Positions 17,177 to 26,000 of a stretch of 64,000 bases of DNA are shown here, piece after piece (the stretch's first letter is position 1; each line of letters starts with the position of its first letter). Under the pieces are notes generated by a model that did not search any database, was not told where the DNA came from, and saw only the letters and a list, made by a program, of their open reading frames with translations. The DNA comes from Pedobacter sp. KBS0701 (GTDB lineage Bacteria; Bacteroidota; Bacteroidia; Sphingobacteriales; Sphingobacteriaceae). The stretch covers positions 3,348,001-3,412,000 of the forward strand of contig NZ_CP042171.1 of the NCBI RefSeq assembly GCF_005938645.2, given 5' to 3'. The translations under genes were made by a program, and so were the position numbers.

Positions 17177-17184
17177 CAAACATA
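17177..17184 (-). promoter_or_regulatory. Candidate -7 box for ispE
   Basis: The minus strand reads TATGTTTG, a match to TAnnTTTG, about 64 bases before the ispE start. No TTG element is evident upstream. Confidence 0.4.
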
Positions 17185-17350
17185 CAAACAAGTCATGAAT
17201 TTTGAATACCCGTAGGTTCCGCCTTCACGCCCGGACTACATACAAGGATTAATGCAACCAATGTTAACAATTACCCAGTGTGTATAAAAATGATTTACAA
17301 CACCTGATAAATTTTAGATATTTGTAGTTAATTAATTATTTACAATTTAA

Positions 17351-17366
17351 AAGCCCCTTAAGGGGT
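17351..17366. repeat. CCCCTTAAGGGG palindrome next to the thyA start
   Basis: A 12-base palindrome nine bases before the thyA ATG. A related sequence (CCCCTAAATCCCCTAAGGGG) occurs at 52836-52855 after ychF. Confidence 0.7.
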
Positions 17367-17375
17367 TTGGGGTGT

Positions 17376-18170
17376 ATGAAACAATATTTAGATTTAATGC
17401 AGCATGTGCTTGATCATGGCGCTCAAAAGCACGACCGTACCGGCACCGGAACAATAAGTGTTTTTGGCTATCAGATGCGTTTTAACCTGCAAGAGGGTTT
17501 TCCAATGGTAACCACAAAGAAACTGCATTTAAAATCTATTATTCACGAACTGATATGGTTTTTAACGGGTGATACCAACATTAAATACCTAAAAGATAAC
17601 GGTGTACGCATCTGGGACGAATGGGCTGATGAAAACGGTAACCTCGGACCGGTTTATGGCTCGCAATGGAGAAGCTGGCCAACACCAGATGGGCAGCACA
17701 TTGACCAAATCACCAATATCATCAACACGATCAAAAATAATCCCGATTCGCGCAGAATCATTGTTTCAGCATGGAATGTTGCCGAAATAGAAAATATGGC
17801 CTTGCCTCCTTGTCATGCTTTTTTTCAGTTCTACGTGGCAGATGGGAAGTTAAGTTGCCAATTATATCAGCGAAGCGCCGACATTTTCCTTGGAGTACCT
17901 TTTAATATTGCATCTTATGCATTACTCACTATAATGGTGGCACAGGTTTGCGGTCTTGAAGCCGGAGATTTCATCCACACCCTTGGCGATGCCCATTTAT
18001 ACAACAACCATATCGAGCAGGCTAACCTGCAATTAAGTCGTGAACCAAAACCGCTGCCAACCATGAAAATCAATCCAGAGGTAAAAAGCATTTTTGATTT
18101 TAAATTTGAGGATTTTACATTGGAGAACTACGAAGCGCATCCGCATATTAAAGGTATTGTTGCGGTGTAA
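17376..18170 (+). CDS. thyA: Thymidylate synthase
   Basis: A 264-residue enzyme, the same length as E. coli ThyA. The catalytic Cys146 in [12 protein letters not shown], the phosphate-binding RTGTGT (21-26), SRRIIV and the folate-binding HIKGI-like C-terminus (PHIKGIVAV) are all present. It methylates dUMP with methylene-tetrahydrofolate, producing dihydrofolate that FolA, encoded 550 bases downstream, recycles. The frame is open to a TTG at 17367, but the ATG at 17376 gives the family N-terminus MKQYLDL. The start is nine bases after a GC-rich palindrome. Confidence 0.97.
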   Translation: MKQYLDLMQHVLDHGAQKHDRTGTGTISVFGYQMRFNLQEGFPMVTTKKLHLKSIIHELIWFLTGDTNIKYLKDNGVRIWDEWADENGNLGPVYGSQWRSWPTPDGQHIDQITNIINTIKNNPDSRRIIVSAWNVAEIENMALPPCHAFFQFYVADGKLSCQLYQRSADIFLGVPFNIASYALLTIMVAQVCGLEAGDFIHTLGDAHLYNNHIEQANLQLSREPKPLPTMKINPEVKSIFDFKFEDFTLENYEAHPHIKGIVAV

Positions 18171-18185
18171 CATTTGTTCACTGGT

Positions 18186-18209
18186 CATTAGCCATTAGTT
18201 CATTTGTTT
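18186..18209 (+). repeat. Left arm of inverted heptad tract around the four-helix-bundle gene
   Basis: A 24-base stretch made of CATTRGY-like words spaced seven or eight bases apart, matching the inverted complement of 18710-18733 at 23 of 24 positions. The surrounding bases (18171-18211) continue the same word. Confidence 0.8.
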
Positions 18210-18275
18210 GGACGCAGAATTGAATGGCCGGTTTTAAATCATCCCGAAATATAAATTCACTTAAATTAAAAAAGA

Positions 18276-18635
18276 ATGAATTATAAATTAGAGGATTTAG
18301 AAGTCTATAATTTGTCAGAGATAATTTCAGATAAAATCTGGAATATTGTCATGGGATGGGAATATTTCGCTAAAGATACTATTGGGAAGCAATTATGCAG
18401 AGCAGCAGATTCCATTAGTGCAAATATTGCTGAAGGATATGGGAGGTATCATTTCAAAGAAAACAAAATTTTTTGCTATTATAGCCGAGGCTCAATTTCA
18501 GAAGTAAAATCATTTCTTAGGAAATCAAAAAATAGAAATTTAATATCCGAAGATTCCTATTCAGAACTTTATACCGAATTGCAAACCATCCATTTAAAGC
18601 TGAATGCTTACATAAAATATATTGGGAAAATTTAA
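18276..18635 (+). CDS. Four-helix-bundle (23S rRNA intervening-sequence type) protein
   Basis: A 119-residue, mostly helical protein of the S23/IVP family. The recognisable stretch is LCRAADSISANIAEGYGR, the usual signature around the second helix, followed by YYSRGSISEVKSFL. The first members were found inside intervening sequences of 23S rRNA genes, but most Bacteroidota copies, like this one, lie between ordinary genes. The biochemical role is unknown. It separates thyA from folA and is bracketed by an inverted heptad repeat. The codon choice looks more AT-rich than in thyA, which fits a later arrival. Confidence 0.9.
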   Translation: MNYKLEDLEVYNLSEIISDKIWNIVMGWEYFAKDTIGKQLCRAADSISANIAEGYGRYHFKENKIFCYYSRGSISEVKSFLRKSKNRNLISEDSYSELYTELQTIHLKLNAYIKYIGKI

Positions 18636-18709
18636 ACAAGTCTTAACTTGTCAGCGCATGCTGGGATAATACTTAGAAATTATGCCTAATGCACTTTGCA
18701 GACACTAAT

Positions 18710-18733
18710 AAACAAATGAACTAATGACTAATG
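18710..18733 (-). repeat. Right arm of inverted heptad tract, containing the folA start
   Basis: Complement of 18186-18209 with one mismatch. The folA ATG at 18724 lies inside this arm, so the first codons of folA are written in the repeat. Confidence 0.8.
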
Positions 18734-19233
18734 AACCAGAAAGCCCTTCGCTTTCAATAGCTGTAGCTGTAGGCGAGAACTTCGCAATAGGCAAAAACAA
18801 CCAGCTTTTATGGCACATGCCAGCCGATTTAAAGTTTTTTAAACAAACTACTTCGGGGCATACAGTTGTAATGGGCCGCAAAACGTTCGATTCTGTAGGC
18901 AGGCCACTTCCGAACCGCAGGAACATTGTAATTACCAGAGACACCACGCTAAAAATTGAAGGCGTTGAAGTGGTAAATAGCTTAGATGAAGCTTTAGCAA
19001 TCACCAAAACAGAAGAAAAACCAGTATTTGTTGTTGGCGGAGCGGAGATCTACAGACAGGCATTGCCTAAAACACAGAAGCTTTATTTAACTACCATTCA
19101 TCATAACTTTGACGCAGATACTTTTTTCCCGGAAATAGACCGGAAAGAATGGAAAGTGATTAGCAGTGAACCCCACAGGGCAGACGAAAAAAACAAGTAC
19201 GATTATACTTTTGAGGTTTTAGAAAGGATTTAA
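18724..19233 (+). CDS. folA: Dihydrofolate reductase
   Basis: A 169-residue DHFR. The substrate pocket WHMPADLKFFK places the catalytic acid at Asp35; MGRKTFDS, RRNIVITR and the NADPH-binding FVVGGAEIYRQAL are clear. It regenerates tetrahydrofolate after ThyA. Family proteins usually start one or two residues before the first strand, so the first ten residues (MTNEPESPSL) are an extension and partly derive from the heptad tract that contains the start codon. No alternative in-frame ATG precedes the SIAVAVGEN strand. Confidence 0.95.
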   Translation: MTNEPESPSLSIAVAVGENFAIGKNNQLLWHMPADLKFFKQTTSGHTVVMGRKTFDSVGRPLPNRRNIVITRDTTLKIEGVEVVNSLDEALAITKTEEKPVFVVGGAEIYRQALPKTQKLYLTTIHHNFDADTFFPEIDRKEWKVISSEPHRADEKNKYDYTFEVLERI

Positions 19234-19739
19234 CTCAATTTAACCGCAAAGAACACTGAGAACTTCGCAAAGAACGCAAAGCATCTTATTTACAAGTTAT
19301 CCTACGCGAATAGATACCTCTACCCCTGCCAGCTAAACCCGATGGCAGTGAACATGGAGCGCAGCGAAATAAAACGGACAGCGGGACTATCAGAACCAAA
19401 GAAACACAGGTATTGCTTTTCAATAAAAGATCTATCATTTATCTTTACGCTAAGAACCCACGTATGAAAAGATGCTTCGTATCTTAGCATGATAGAAGAA
19501 AAAGAGTAAAACATTAGTGGGATGGACAAAGCCCAGAAGCTGCTATAATTGCTTTCCAATCAATGTCAACCTAAATTCAGGAGTATGAAATGAATCAATG
19601 GATTGATTCTTCTATGATTATTGCCCCATAAAAATTAATGTTAATAAATTATCAATTAAGGGGTTCTATAATTTAAAAATTTAATTAGATTTGCCGACTT
19701 GTTAAAAAACAGCGAAAGACAAATTATTTTAAACAAACA
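19234..19739. other. Intergenic mosaic before secDF
   Basis: No gene is supported. In order it holds an AACCGCAAAG...CGCAAAG motif pair (19241-19285; a related copy at 24535-24565), a diverged copy of the CAGGTTTA family (19335-19425), a single arm of the 11531 hairpin (about 19471-19490) and a plausible secDF promoter near 19686. Confidence 0.6.
19686..19693 (+). promoter_or_regulatory. Candidate -7 box for secDF
   Basis: TAGATTTG fits TAnnTTTG and lies 46 bases before the secDF ATG. No clear TTG -33 element is seen. Confidence 0.4.
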
Positions 19740-22721
19740 ATGCAAGGAAAAGGTTTTATTAAGTTTATAGCGATAGTATTGGCTATCGTTTGTGCGTATG
19801 CACTTTCTTTTACGTTGGTAGCATCCAAGGTGGAAAAAGACGCAAAAAACGCTGCGAAGGGTGATTTAGCCAAAGAAAAGGCTTACTTAGATTCGATGAG
19901 TACCGTAAAAGTTTATCCAGTAGTTGGATTTACTTACCAAGAGGTAAAAGCGAAAGAGATTAATTTGGGTCTGGACTTAAAAGGCGGAATGAACGTAACG
20001 ATGGAGATATCGTTGGCGGAGTTGGTAAAATCATTAGCGGGTAACCCTACTGATGCGAACTTCAATAAAGCAATCCAAAACGCACAAATCCAATTAAATG
20101 CCGGTGGTAAAGATTACATCAAAATTTTTGTTGATGAATTCGAAAAATTAAGCCCTGGAGTAAAACTAGCAGATTATTTTTCTAACCAGGATAATGCATC
20201 TCAGTTAAAACCTAGCGCAAGTAATAGCGATGTTGAATCTTTCTTAGAAAAAGAAGCAACCAGTGCTATCGATCGTTCATTTACAGTTTTACGTTCTCGT
20301 ATTGATGGTTTTGGAGTAGTTAGTCCGAACATGCAAAAACAAGAAGGCAGTAACCGTATCTTAATCGAAATGCCAGGCGTACAAGATAAAGAGCGTATTG
20401 CTAAACTTTTACAGGGTTCTGCCGAATTACAGTTCTGGCAGGTATACCAGGTACAAGAAGTTGCACCCCTACTCGAAAACATTAATAAAATTTTAGCGGC
20501 AACATTAAAAGCTGATGCTCCAGCTGCTAAAGATACAACGGCTGCTCCGGCTGCTGGTGGTAAATTAGCTGGTTTGGAAAAAGCTGCAGCTAAAGACACT
20601 ACAGCTAAAGGTGGCAAACTTGCTGGCTTAGGTAAAAAAGATTCGAGTGCAGTTAAAGCCGAACTGATTAAATCTAATCCATTGTATGCTGTTCTTAACC
20701 TACCGATTTATCAAGGCGAAAACGGACAACAACAATTAATGCCTGGTGCAGTTGTTGGTATGTCGTTACAAAAAGATACTGCAAAAGTTAATGCTTATTT
20801 AAAACTTCCTGAAGTTGCTGCATCTATTCCATCTACGATGAAATTTATGTGGAGTGTTAAACCTAGAGAAGGTTCGAAAATTTTCGAATTATATGCAATC
20901 AAAGTTGTTAGTGCCGATGGTAAACCAGATTTAGGTGGTGAGGCAATCAGCGATTCGCGTGCAGATTTTGACCAAAAAGGTAAACCAGAGGTAACCATGT
21001 ACATGACCAGTGAAGGTTCTGCGAAATGGAAAAAAATTACTGCTGAAGCTGCTGCTGATCCAAACAACAAAAAATCTATTGCCATTGTATTAGATAACCA
21101 GGTTTATTCTGCTCCTACTGTTCAGAATGAAATTGCTGGTGGTGTTTCTTCAATCACGGGTAACTTTACCCAGGCAGATACTAAAGATTTATCAAACATC
21201 TTAAAAGCTGGTAAATTGCCTGCTCCTGCGCGTATAGCAGGTAGCTACGTAGTTGGTCCAACTTTAGGTGCACAAGCTATTCACGATGGTTTAATCTCAT
21301 TCGTAATTGCCTTTATCGTAATCTTAATCTTCATGGCGCTGTATTATCACCGTGCAGGTTGGGTTGCAAACTTTGCATTGTTAATCAACTTATTCTTCAT
21401 CATTGGTATCCTGGTATCACTTGGCGCAGTGTTAACCTTACCTGGTATTGCTGGTATCGTATTAACCATTGGTTTATCGGTAGATGCAAACATCCTTATC
21501 TTTGAGCGTGTACGTGAGGAGCTTGCGCATGGCAAAAACACGGCTACTGCAATTAAAGAAGGTTTTAAACATGCAATGCCGTCGATTATTGACTCAAACG
21601 TAACCTTATTCATTTTAGGAGCTATCCTTTACGTTTTCGGTAGCGGACCGGTTCAAGGTTTTGCCACTACCTTGTGTATCGGTATCCTTTCATCATTATT
21701 TGCTGCTGTAGCCATTTCGAGAGTAGTTTTCGAATCGTTGTTAAACCGCAAAATCGAGGTAAGTTTCGATAATAGCTTAACCCGTAATGCATTTAAAAAC
21801 TTAGCCTTCAACTTTGTTGGCCGTCGTAAAATCTATTACATTATCTCTACCATCATTATTGTTGCCGGTATTGGTATGTACTTCAAAAATGGCGGTTTAA
21901 ACTTAGGTGTAGATTTTAAAGGGGGTAGAACTTATTTGGTTCACTTCGATAAAGCAGTTAACACTGAAGATTTAAAAGCTAAGTTAAACCCGGTTTTCGG
22001 TAACGAAACGCCAGAGGTTAAAACTGCAGGTGAAGATAGTCAGGTAAAAATTACCACTACTTTCCACATCGAAGATCAGGACATTAAAACCGATAAAGTT
22101 GTAGAAGATGCGTTAAATAAAGGTTTAGCTGGATCCAAATATGAAATCGTAAGCTCACAAAAGGTAACGCCGATTATTGCAAGCGATATCGTAAACGGTG
22201 CTTTCTATGCAGTATTGATCTCGTGTTTATTCATGTTTATCTACATCGTTGTACGATTCAAAAAATGGCAGTATGGTTTAGGTGCGGTAATCGCCTTATT
22301 CCACGACGTTTTAATGGTATTATCTTTCTATACTATTTTAGATGGTATTATGCCATTCTCATTAGAAATTGGTCAGGATTTTATCGCAGCAATTTTAACG
22401 GTAATGGGTTACACCATGACAGAGACAGTTGTTGTATTTGACCGTATCCGTGAGAAATTAAAAGAATCAGGTAAAGAAGATTTACATGGTGAAGCGCGTA
22501 ACAACTTAATTAACTTCGCATTGAACAGCACATTAAGTCGTACCATTTTAACCTCATTAACCGTATTCTTCGTGTTATTGGTAATCTTTATTTTCGGAGG
22601 CGATAGCATCCGCGGGTTTATCTTCGCATTGCTGATTGGCCGTATCATTGGTACATACTCATCATTATGTATTTCTACTCCTATCGTAATTGATTTGGGT
22701 AGTTCAGCCGAGAAAAAATAA
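19740..22721 (+). CDS. secDF: SecDF fused protein-export subunit
   Basis: A 993-residue fusion of SecD and SecF. The SecD half has an N-terminal membrane helix, LGLDLKGGMNV (76-86), a large periplasmic part and the second membrane cluster near residues 515-660. The SecF half restarts near residue 700 with GVDFKGGRTY and ends with another membrane cluster. SecDF uses the proton gradient to assist SecYEG in export. Residues 258-306 are a low-complexity insertion rich in Ala, Lys and Gly with the phrase GGKLAGL twice and KDTTA twice. Fused SecDF is usual in Bacteroidota. It stands alone, with a terminator just downstream. Confidence 0.97.
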   Translation: MQGKGFIKFIAIVLAIVCAYALSFTLVASKVEKDAKNAAKGDLAKEKAYLDSMSTVKVYPVVGFTYQEVKAKEINLGLDLKGGMNVTMEISLAELVKSLAGNPTDANFNKAIQNAQIQLNAGGKDYIKIFVDEFEKLSPGVKLADYFSNQDNASQLKPSASNSDVESFLEKEATSAIDRSFTVLRSRIDGFGVVSPNMQKQEGSNRILIEMPGVQDKERIAKLLQGSAELQFWQVYQVQEVAPLLENINKILAATLKADAPAAKDTTAAPAAGGKLAGLEKAAAKDTTAKGGKLAGLGKKDSSAVKAELIKSNPLYAVLNLPIYQGENGQQQLMPGAVVGMSLQKDTAKVNAYLKLPEVAASIPSTMKFMWSVKPREGSKIFELYAIKVVSADGKPDLGGEAISDSRADFDQKGKPEVTMYMTSEGSAKWKKITAEAAADPNNKKSIAIVLDNQVYSAPTVQNEIAGGVSSITGNFTQADTKDLSNILKAGKLPAPARIAGSYVVGPTLGAQAIHDGLISFVIAFIVILIFMALYYHRAGWVANFALLINLFFIIGILVSLGAVLTLPGIAGIVLTIGLSVDANILIFERVREELAHGKNTATAIKEGFKHAMPSIIDSNVTLFILGAILYVFGSGPVQGFATTLCIGILSSLFAAVAISRVVFESLLNRKIEVSFDNSLTRNAFKNLAFNFVGRRKIYYIISTIIIVAGIGMYFKNGGLNLGVDFKGGRTYLVHFDKAVNTEDLKAKLNPVFGNETPEVKTAGEDSQVKITTTFHIEDQDIKTDKVVEDALNKGLAGSKYEIVSSQKVTPIIASDIVNGAFYAVLISCLFMFIYIVVRFKKWQYGLGAVIALFHDVLMVLSFYTILDGIMPFSLEIGQDFIAAILTVMGYTMTETVVVFDRIREKLKESGKEDLHGEARNNLINFALNSTLSRTILTSLTVFFVLLVIFIFGGDSIRGFIFALLIGRIIGTYSSLCISTPIVIDLGSSAEKK

Positions 22722-22744
22722 GATCCAAAAACCTTAAAATATAT

Positions 22745-22778
22745 AAGCGCTTCGATTTTATCGGGGCGCTTTTTTTAT
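22745..22778 (+). terminator. Rho-independent terminator of secDF
   Basis: AAGCGC and GCGCTT pair around a loop, with a run of seven or eight T after the stem. Confidence 0.8.
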
Positions 22779-22781
22779 GCC

Positions 22782-22814
22782 AAACCTCGCAGGTTTTAAA
22801 AACCTGCGAGGTTT
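22782..22814. repeat. 16-bp perfect palindrome, copy 2
   Basis: Same 16-base arm as at 12019-12051, with a one-base spacer (A). It directly follows the secDF terminator. Confidence 0.9.
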
Positions 22815-22847
22815 AAAAGACAAAAAACATAAAGTTTTTCATTTATT

Positions 22848-22945
22848 TTGAAAAGCAAATCCTGTGGTTCTTCGGTTTCGACAGTCCTGCTGTGCGTTTT
22901 ATCCCGATGAAGGATCGGGATGTTCACTACCATCAGGTTTAGTTA
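22848..22945. repeat. CAGGTTTA-family repeat with nested ATCCCGAT/ATCGGGAT palindrome
   Basis: Begins TTTTGAAAAGCAAATCCTG, ends ACCATCAGGTTTA. An 8-bp inverted pair at its centre (ATCCCGAT, ATCGGGAT) resembles the palindrome inside the REP copy at 35538-35557. Confidence 0.7.
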
Positions 22946-23096
22946 ACTTAAAACAGTGCTAAGAAACCATTAAAATCCCGCTTCGTCATACCAGCGTTAT
23001 ATCTGCTTTTTTAAGCTAGAATAACTGTCAAAACCTCATCTTTTAAACCTTTTGGCTATCTTTTTGTTAAATTAGCAATAGATAAACCGATACAGA

Positions 23097-24431
23097 ATGG
23101 ATTTACAACTTCCTAAAAGCGAATACCCCAGGGTAGTGATTGTTGGCGGCGGATTTGGTGGGATAGAGTTAGCTAAACGTTTAAAAAATAAGCCTTTTCA
23201 GGTAGTGATGCTCGATAAGCATAACTACCATACTTTTCAACCTTTACTTTATCAGGTAGCTACAGGAGGTCTTGAAGCAGACTCTATCGCTTTTCCTCTA
23301 CGCAAGATTTTTAAAGGACAAAAGAACCTCATTTTCCGGGTGACCAAAGTTACGGAAGTAAATGCTGCCGAAAACTGTTTACAAACTGACATAGGTAGAA
23401 TCAATTACGATTATCTGGTTATCGCCACAGGTTCTACCAGTAATTTTTTTGGCAATAAAGAAATTGAAGCCAATTCGATGCCGATGAAATCCATCCCAGA
23501 GGCGCTGGATTTGAGAAGTCTGATCTTACAGAATTTCGAAAAATCGCTGATCGAAAAAGATGCAGATAAAAAAAGTGCTTTATTAAACTTTGTTGTAGTT
23601 GGCGGTGGTCCGACAGGCGTTGAAACCTCAGGTGCCATTGCAGAGCTTAAAAGGCATGTAATTCCTAACGATTATCCGGAAATGGATTTGAGTAGGGTGA
23701 ACATCTACCTAATCGAAAATTCACCAGAATTATTGGGCGTAATGTCGCCACAGGCACAGAAAAAAGCTAAAGATTTCCTTACCGATATGGGCGTTCAGAT
23801 TATGAATGAAACCAGGGTACTAGGTTACGACGGACATACCCTCACATTGCAGGACAAAGCACCAATTTTAAGTTCAACCGTAATCTGGAGTGCTGGTGTT
23901 AAGGGTGAGGTTTTAAGTGGTTTAGATAAAGCTGAAGTGGTGAGAGGCGGCAGATTAAAAACAGATACCCAAAATTTAATAGTAGGCTATCAGAATATTT
24001 ATGCCATTGGCGATGTAGCTGCTATTATTGACGAAGAAACACCTAATGGTCACCCGGGAGTAGCACCAGCAGCCATCCAACAGGGGCATCATCTGGCCAA
24101 AAACCTGATCAATATCAAGGAAAATAAACCTGTAGAGAAATTTAAATATTTCGATAAGGGCTCAATGGCTACAGTAGGTAGAAACAAAGCCGTTGTAGAT
24201 ATTGGCAAAATCCGTTTCCAGGGAGTTTTTGCATGGTTTACCTGGATGTTTGTGCACTTAATGACCTTAGTAGGTTTCAGAAATAAAATAATTGTTTTCG
24301 TAAACTGGGTTTGGAGTTACTTCAGCTACGATCGGGGAACCCGCTTAATTATCAGAACTTTTGCTAAAGATCGAAGTGTGGATTATAGAAACGAGGTACC
24401 AGCCGTAAAAGAAGAAGTTAAGGTGTCTTAG
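23097..24431 (+). CDS. ndh: Type II NADH dehydrogenase (NDH-2)
   Basis: A 444-residue flavoprotein. VVIVGGGFGGIELAK near the N-terminus binds FAD, VVVGGGPTGVETSGAIAEL in the middle binds NADH, and the second FAD motif NIYAIGDVAA follows. The C-terminal part with several aromatic and hydrophobic residues (FAWFTWMFVHLMTL) is the membrane-contact region of NDH-2. It passes electrons from NADH to quinone without pumping protons and could feed the cytochrome bd oxidase encoded at 31-34 kb. The TAG stop overlaps the beginning of a nine-copy heptad array. Confidence 0.92.
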   Translation: MDLQLPKSEYPRVVIVGGGFGGIELAKRLKNKPFQVVMLDKHNYHTFQPLLYQVATGGLEADSIAFPLRKIFKGQKNLIFRVTKVTEVNAAENCLQTDIGRINYDYLVIATGSTSNFFGNKEIEANSMPMKSIPEALDLRSLILQNFEKSLIEKDADKKSALLNFVVVGGGPTGVETSGAIAELKRHVIPNDYPEMDLSRVNIYLIENSPELLGVMSPQAQKKAKDFLTDMGVQIMNETRVLGYDGHTLTLQDKAPILSSTVIWSAGVKGEVLSGLDKAEVVRGGRLKTDTQNLIVGYQNIYAIGDVAAIIDEETPNGHPGVAPAAIQQGHHLAKNLINIKENKPVEKFKYFDKGSMATVGRNKAVVDIGKIRFQGVFAWFTWMFVHLMTLVGFRNKIIVFVNWVWSYFSYDRGTRLIIRTFAKDRSVDYRNEVPAVKEEVKVS

Positions 24432-24493
24432 TCTTTAGTCTTTAGTCTTTAGTCTTTAGTCTTTAGTCTTTAGTCTTTAGTCTTTAGTCTTTA
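24431..24493 (+). repeat. Nine perfect copies of GTCTTTA starting at the ndh stop codon
   Basis: Sixty-three bases of exact seven-base repetition. Its first base is the G of the ndh TAG stop (24429-24431), and GTCTTA just before it looks like a copy missing one T. Confidence 0.97.
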
Positions 24494-24578
24494 AGGTAAC
24501 TTTGACGATAAAAAATTGTTTCCTTTTTCTTCTTTTCTTTGCGAAAAACTTTGCGCATTTTGCGGTTAAACCAAAACC

Positions 24579-25439
24579 ATGAGCCAAAATAAATTCAAAT
24601 TAGTAGAATGCCCGCGCGATGCCATGCAGGGATTACACGATTTTGTTCCTACTGCGCTTAAAGCCGAATATTTAAATCTTTTGCTTCAGGTGGGTTTTGA
24701 TACCCTTGATTTTGGCAGTTTTGTTTCACCTAAAGCCATTCCACAAATGGCCGATACCGCCGAAGTTTTAGCACAGCTTGATCTAAGTAACACCGCAACC
24801 CAACTCTTGGCCATTGTAGCCAATTTAAGGGGTGTAGAAGACGCTGTTAAACACAAAACGGTTAATTACCTTGGTTTTCCTTTTTCGATCTCTGAGACCT
24901 TCCAGCAGCGTAATACCAATTCGAGTATCTCACAATCACTAAATACGGTCGAAGAAATGCTTTCACTTTGTGCTAAAAACAACAAAAAAGCGGTTGTTTA
25001 TTTGTCTATGGGCTTTGGAAACCCTTATGGCGATGTATGGGATTATGAAATTGTAGAAAAGTGGGCAGATGTTTTGGTGAGCAAAGGTGTCCAAATTTTA
25101 TCTTTAGCAGATACCGTTGGTGTTTCTACACCTGAAAAAATTGAAAGCATATTGCCTAAACTGATCACGAGGTTTAACCATACAGAAATTGGGATTCATT
25201 TGCACTCCACTCCTGCTGAACGGTTTGAAAAGATAGAAGCTGCATATCGTTCCGGTGTTAAACGTATAGATTCGGCACTAAAAGGTTTTGGAGGCTGTCC
25301 AATGGCTGCTGATGATCTCACAGGCAACATTGCCACGGAAGATGTGATCAGTTTTCTTCATAATAAAGGAGAAAAATTAAATCTGGATATGGATAAATGG
25401 AATAAGGCAATAATGTTATCGGGGAAGATATTTGGGTAG
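24579..25439 (+). CDS. Hydroxymethylglutaryl-CoA lyase
   Basis: A 286-residue HMGL-type TIM barrel. The N-terminal ECPRDAMQGL keeps the Arg and Asp of the family motif but lacks the usual GLQ, and the C-terminal loop FGGCPMAADDLTGNIATEDV keeps the catalytic cysteine. The reaction is cleavage of HMG-CoA to acetoacetate and acetyl-CoA, used in leucine catabolism. Related members act on other acyl-CoAs, so the exact substrate is likely but not certain. Its leader contains a TTTGCG-rich motif. No other leucine-degradation gene adjoins it. Confidence 0.85.
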   Translation: MSQNKFKLVECPRDAMQGLHDFVPTALKAEYLNLLLQVGFDTLDFGSFVSPKAIPQMADTAEVLAQLDLSNTATQLLAIVANLRGVEDAVKHKTVNYLGFPFSISETFQQRNTNSSISQSLNTVEEMLSLCAKNNKKAVVYLSMGFGNPYGDVWDYEIVEKWADVLVSKGVQILSLADTVGVSTPEKIESILPKLITRFNHTEIGIHLHSTPAERFEKIEAAYRSGVKRIDSALKGFGGCPMAADDLTGNIATEDVISFLHNKGEKLNLDMDKWNKAIMLSGKIFG

Positions 25440-25460
25440 GTTCCTTTTAACTCCCGGGGT

Positions 25461-25545
25461 CGTCATTTCGAGCGGAGTGAAACGCAGTCGAGAAATCTAT
25501 ATCAAAAGATTTCTCCATTTCGCTGCGCTTCAGTCGAAATGACGA
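25461..25545. repeat. REP-like hairpin element
   Basis: CGTCATTTCGAGCGGAGTGA ... AGTCGAGAAATCT pairs with AGATTTCTCCATTTCGCTGC ... CAGTCGAAATGACG. This is the clearest copy in the window and shows the family structure: two arms of about 40 bases around a short loop. Confidence 0.9.
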
Positions 25546-25577
25546 TATTTCTATGCCGTGCCTCAGTGCTAATTGGA

Positions 25578-26000
25578 TCAGACCTTCTTCACCATTTTAA
25601 AATGCTGTATGCCAGCTTCCTCAAATTGCTCACCTTCAGCTACAAAACCAAATTTAGCATACAAGCTCATGGCATCTAATTGTGAGTTTAAGTATATATA
25701 GTGTGCATCTTCAGGCAGGTCAGATAAAGCTTCAGCAATTAGTGCCCGGCCAACTCCTTGTCCTCTAAAATCCTTTAAAACCGCAAAACGTTCCAGCTTA
25801 TAACCAGCATCTGTTTTACGCCATCTGCAGGCACCGCAAGGTTGTCCGTTGCTGGTAGCCAGAAAATGTGTTGATTCATCTTCATGCTCCCACTCCAGCT
25901 CTGGCGGACAATTCTGTTCGTCTACAAATACAATTTTACGGATAGCAAATACTTTATCTAAATCTTCTGGATGATTAACTTTTTGAACGTGCAGACTCAT
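25578..26000 (-). CDS. GNAT-family N-acetyltransferase
   Basis: A 140-residue acetyltransferase with the acetyl-CoA loop RGQGVGRALI (motif A) and a following YLNSQLDAMSLYAKFGF strand-helix. These enzymes transfer acetyl groups to amines; the substrate is not predictable. The start overlaps the last 26 bases of the upstream iron-permease-type gene on the same strand, so translation is probably coupled. No terminator separates them. Confidence 0.88.
   Translation of the reverse strand: MSLHVQKVNHPEDLDKVFAIRKIVFVDEQNCPPELEWEHEDESTHFLATSNGQPCGACRWRKTDAGYKLERFAVLKDFRGQGVGRALIAEALSDLPEDAHYIYLNSQLDAMSLYAKFGFVAEGEQFEEAGIQHFKMVKKV

Noticed and set aside
24431..24493. Heptad array as a phase-variation switch of ndh
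   Set aside because: The stop codon is at the first base of the array, so changes in copy number cannot alter the ndh frame.
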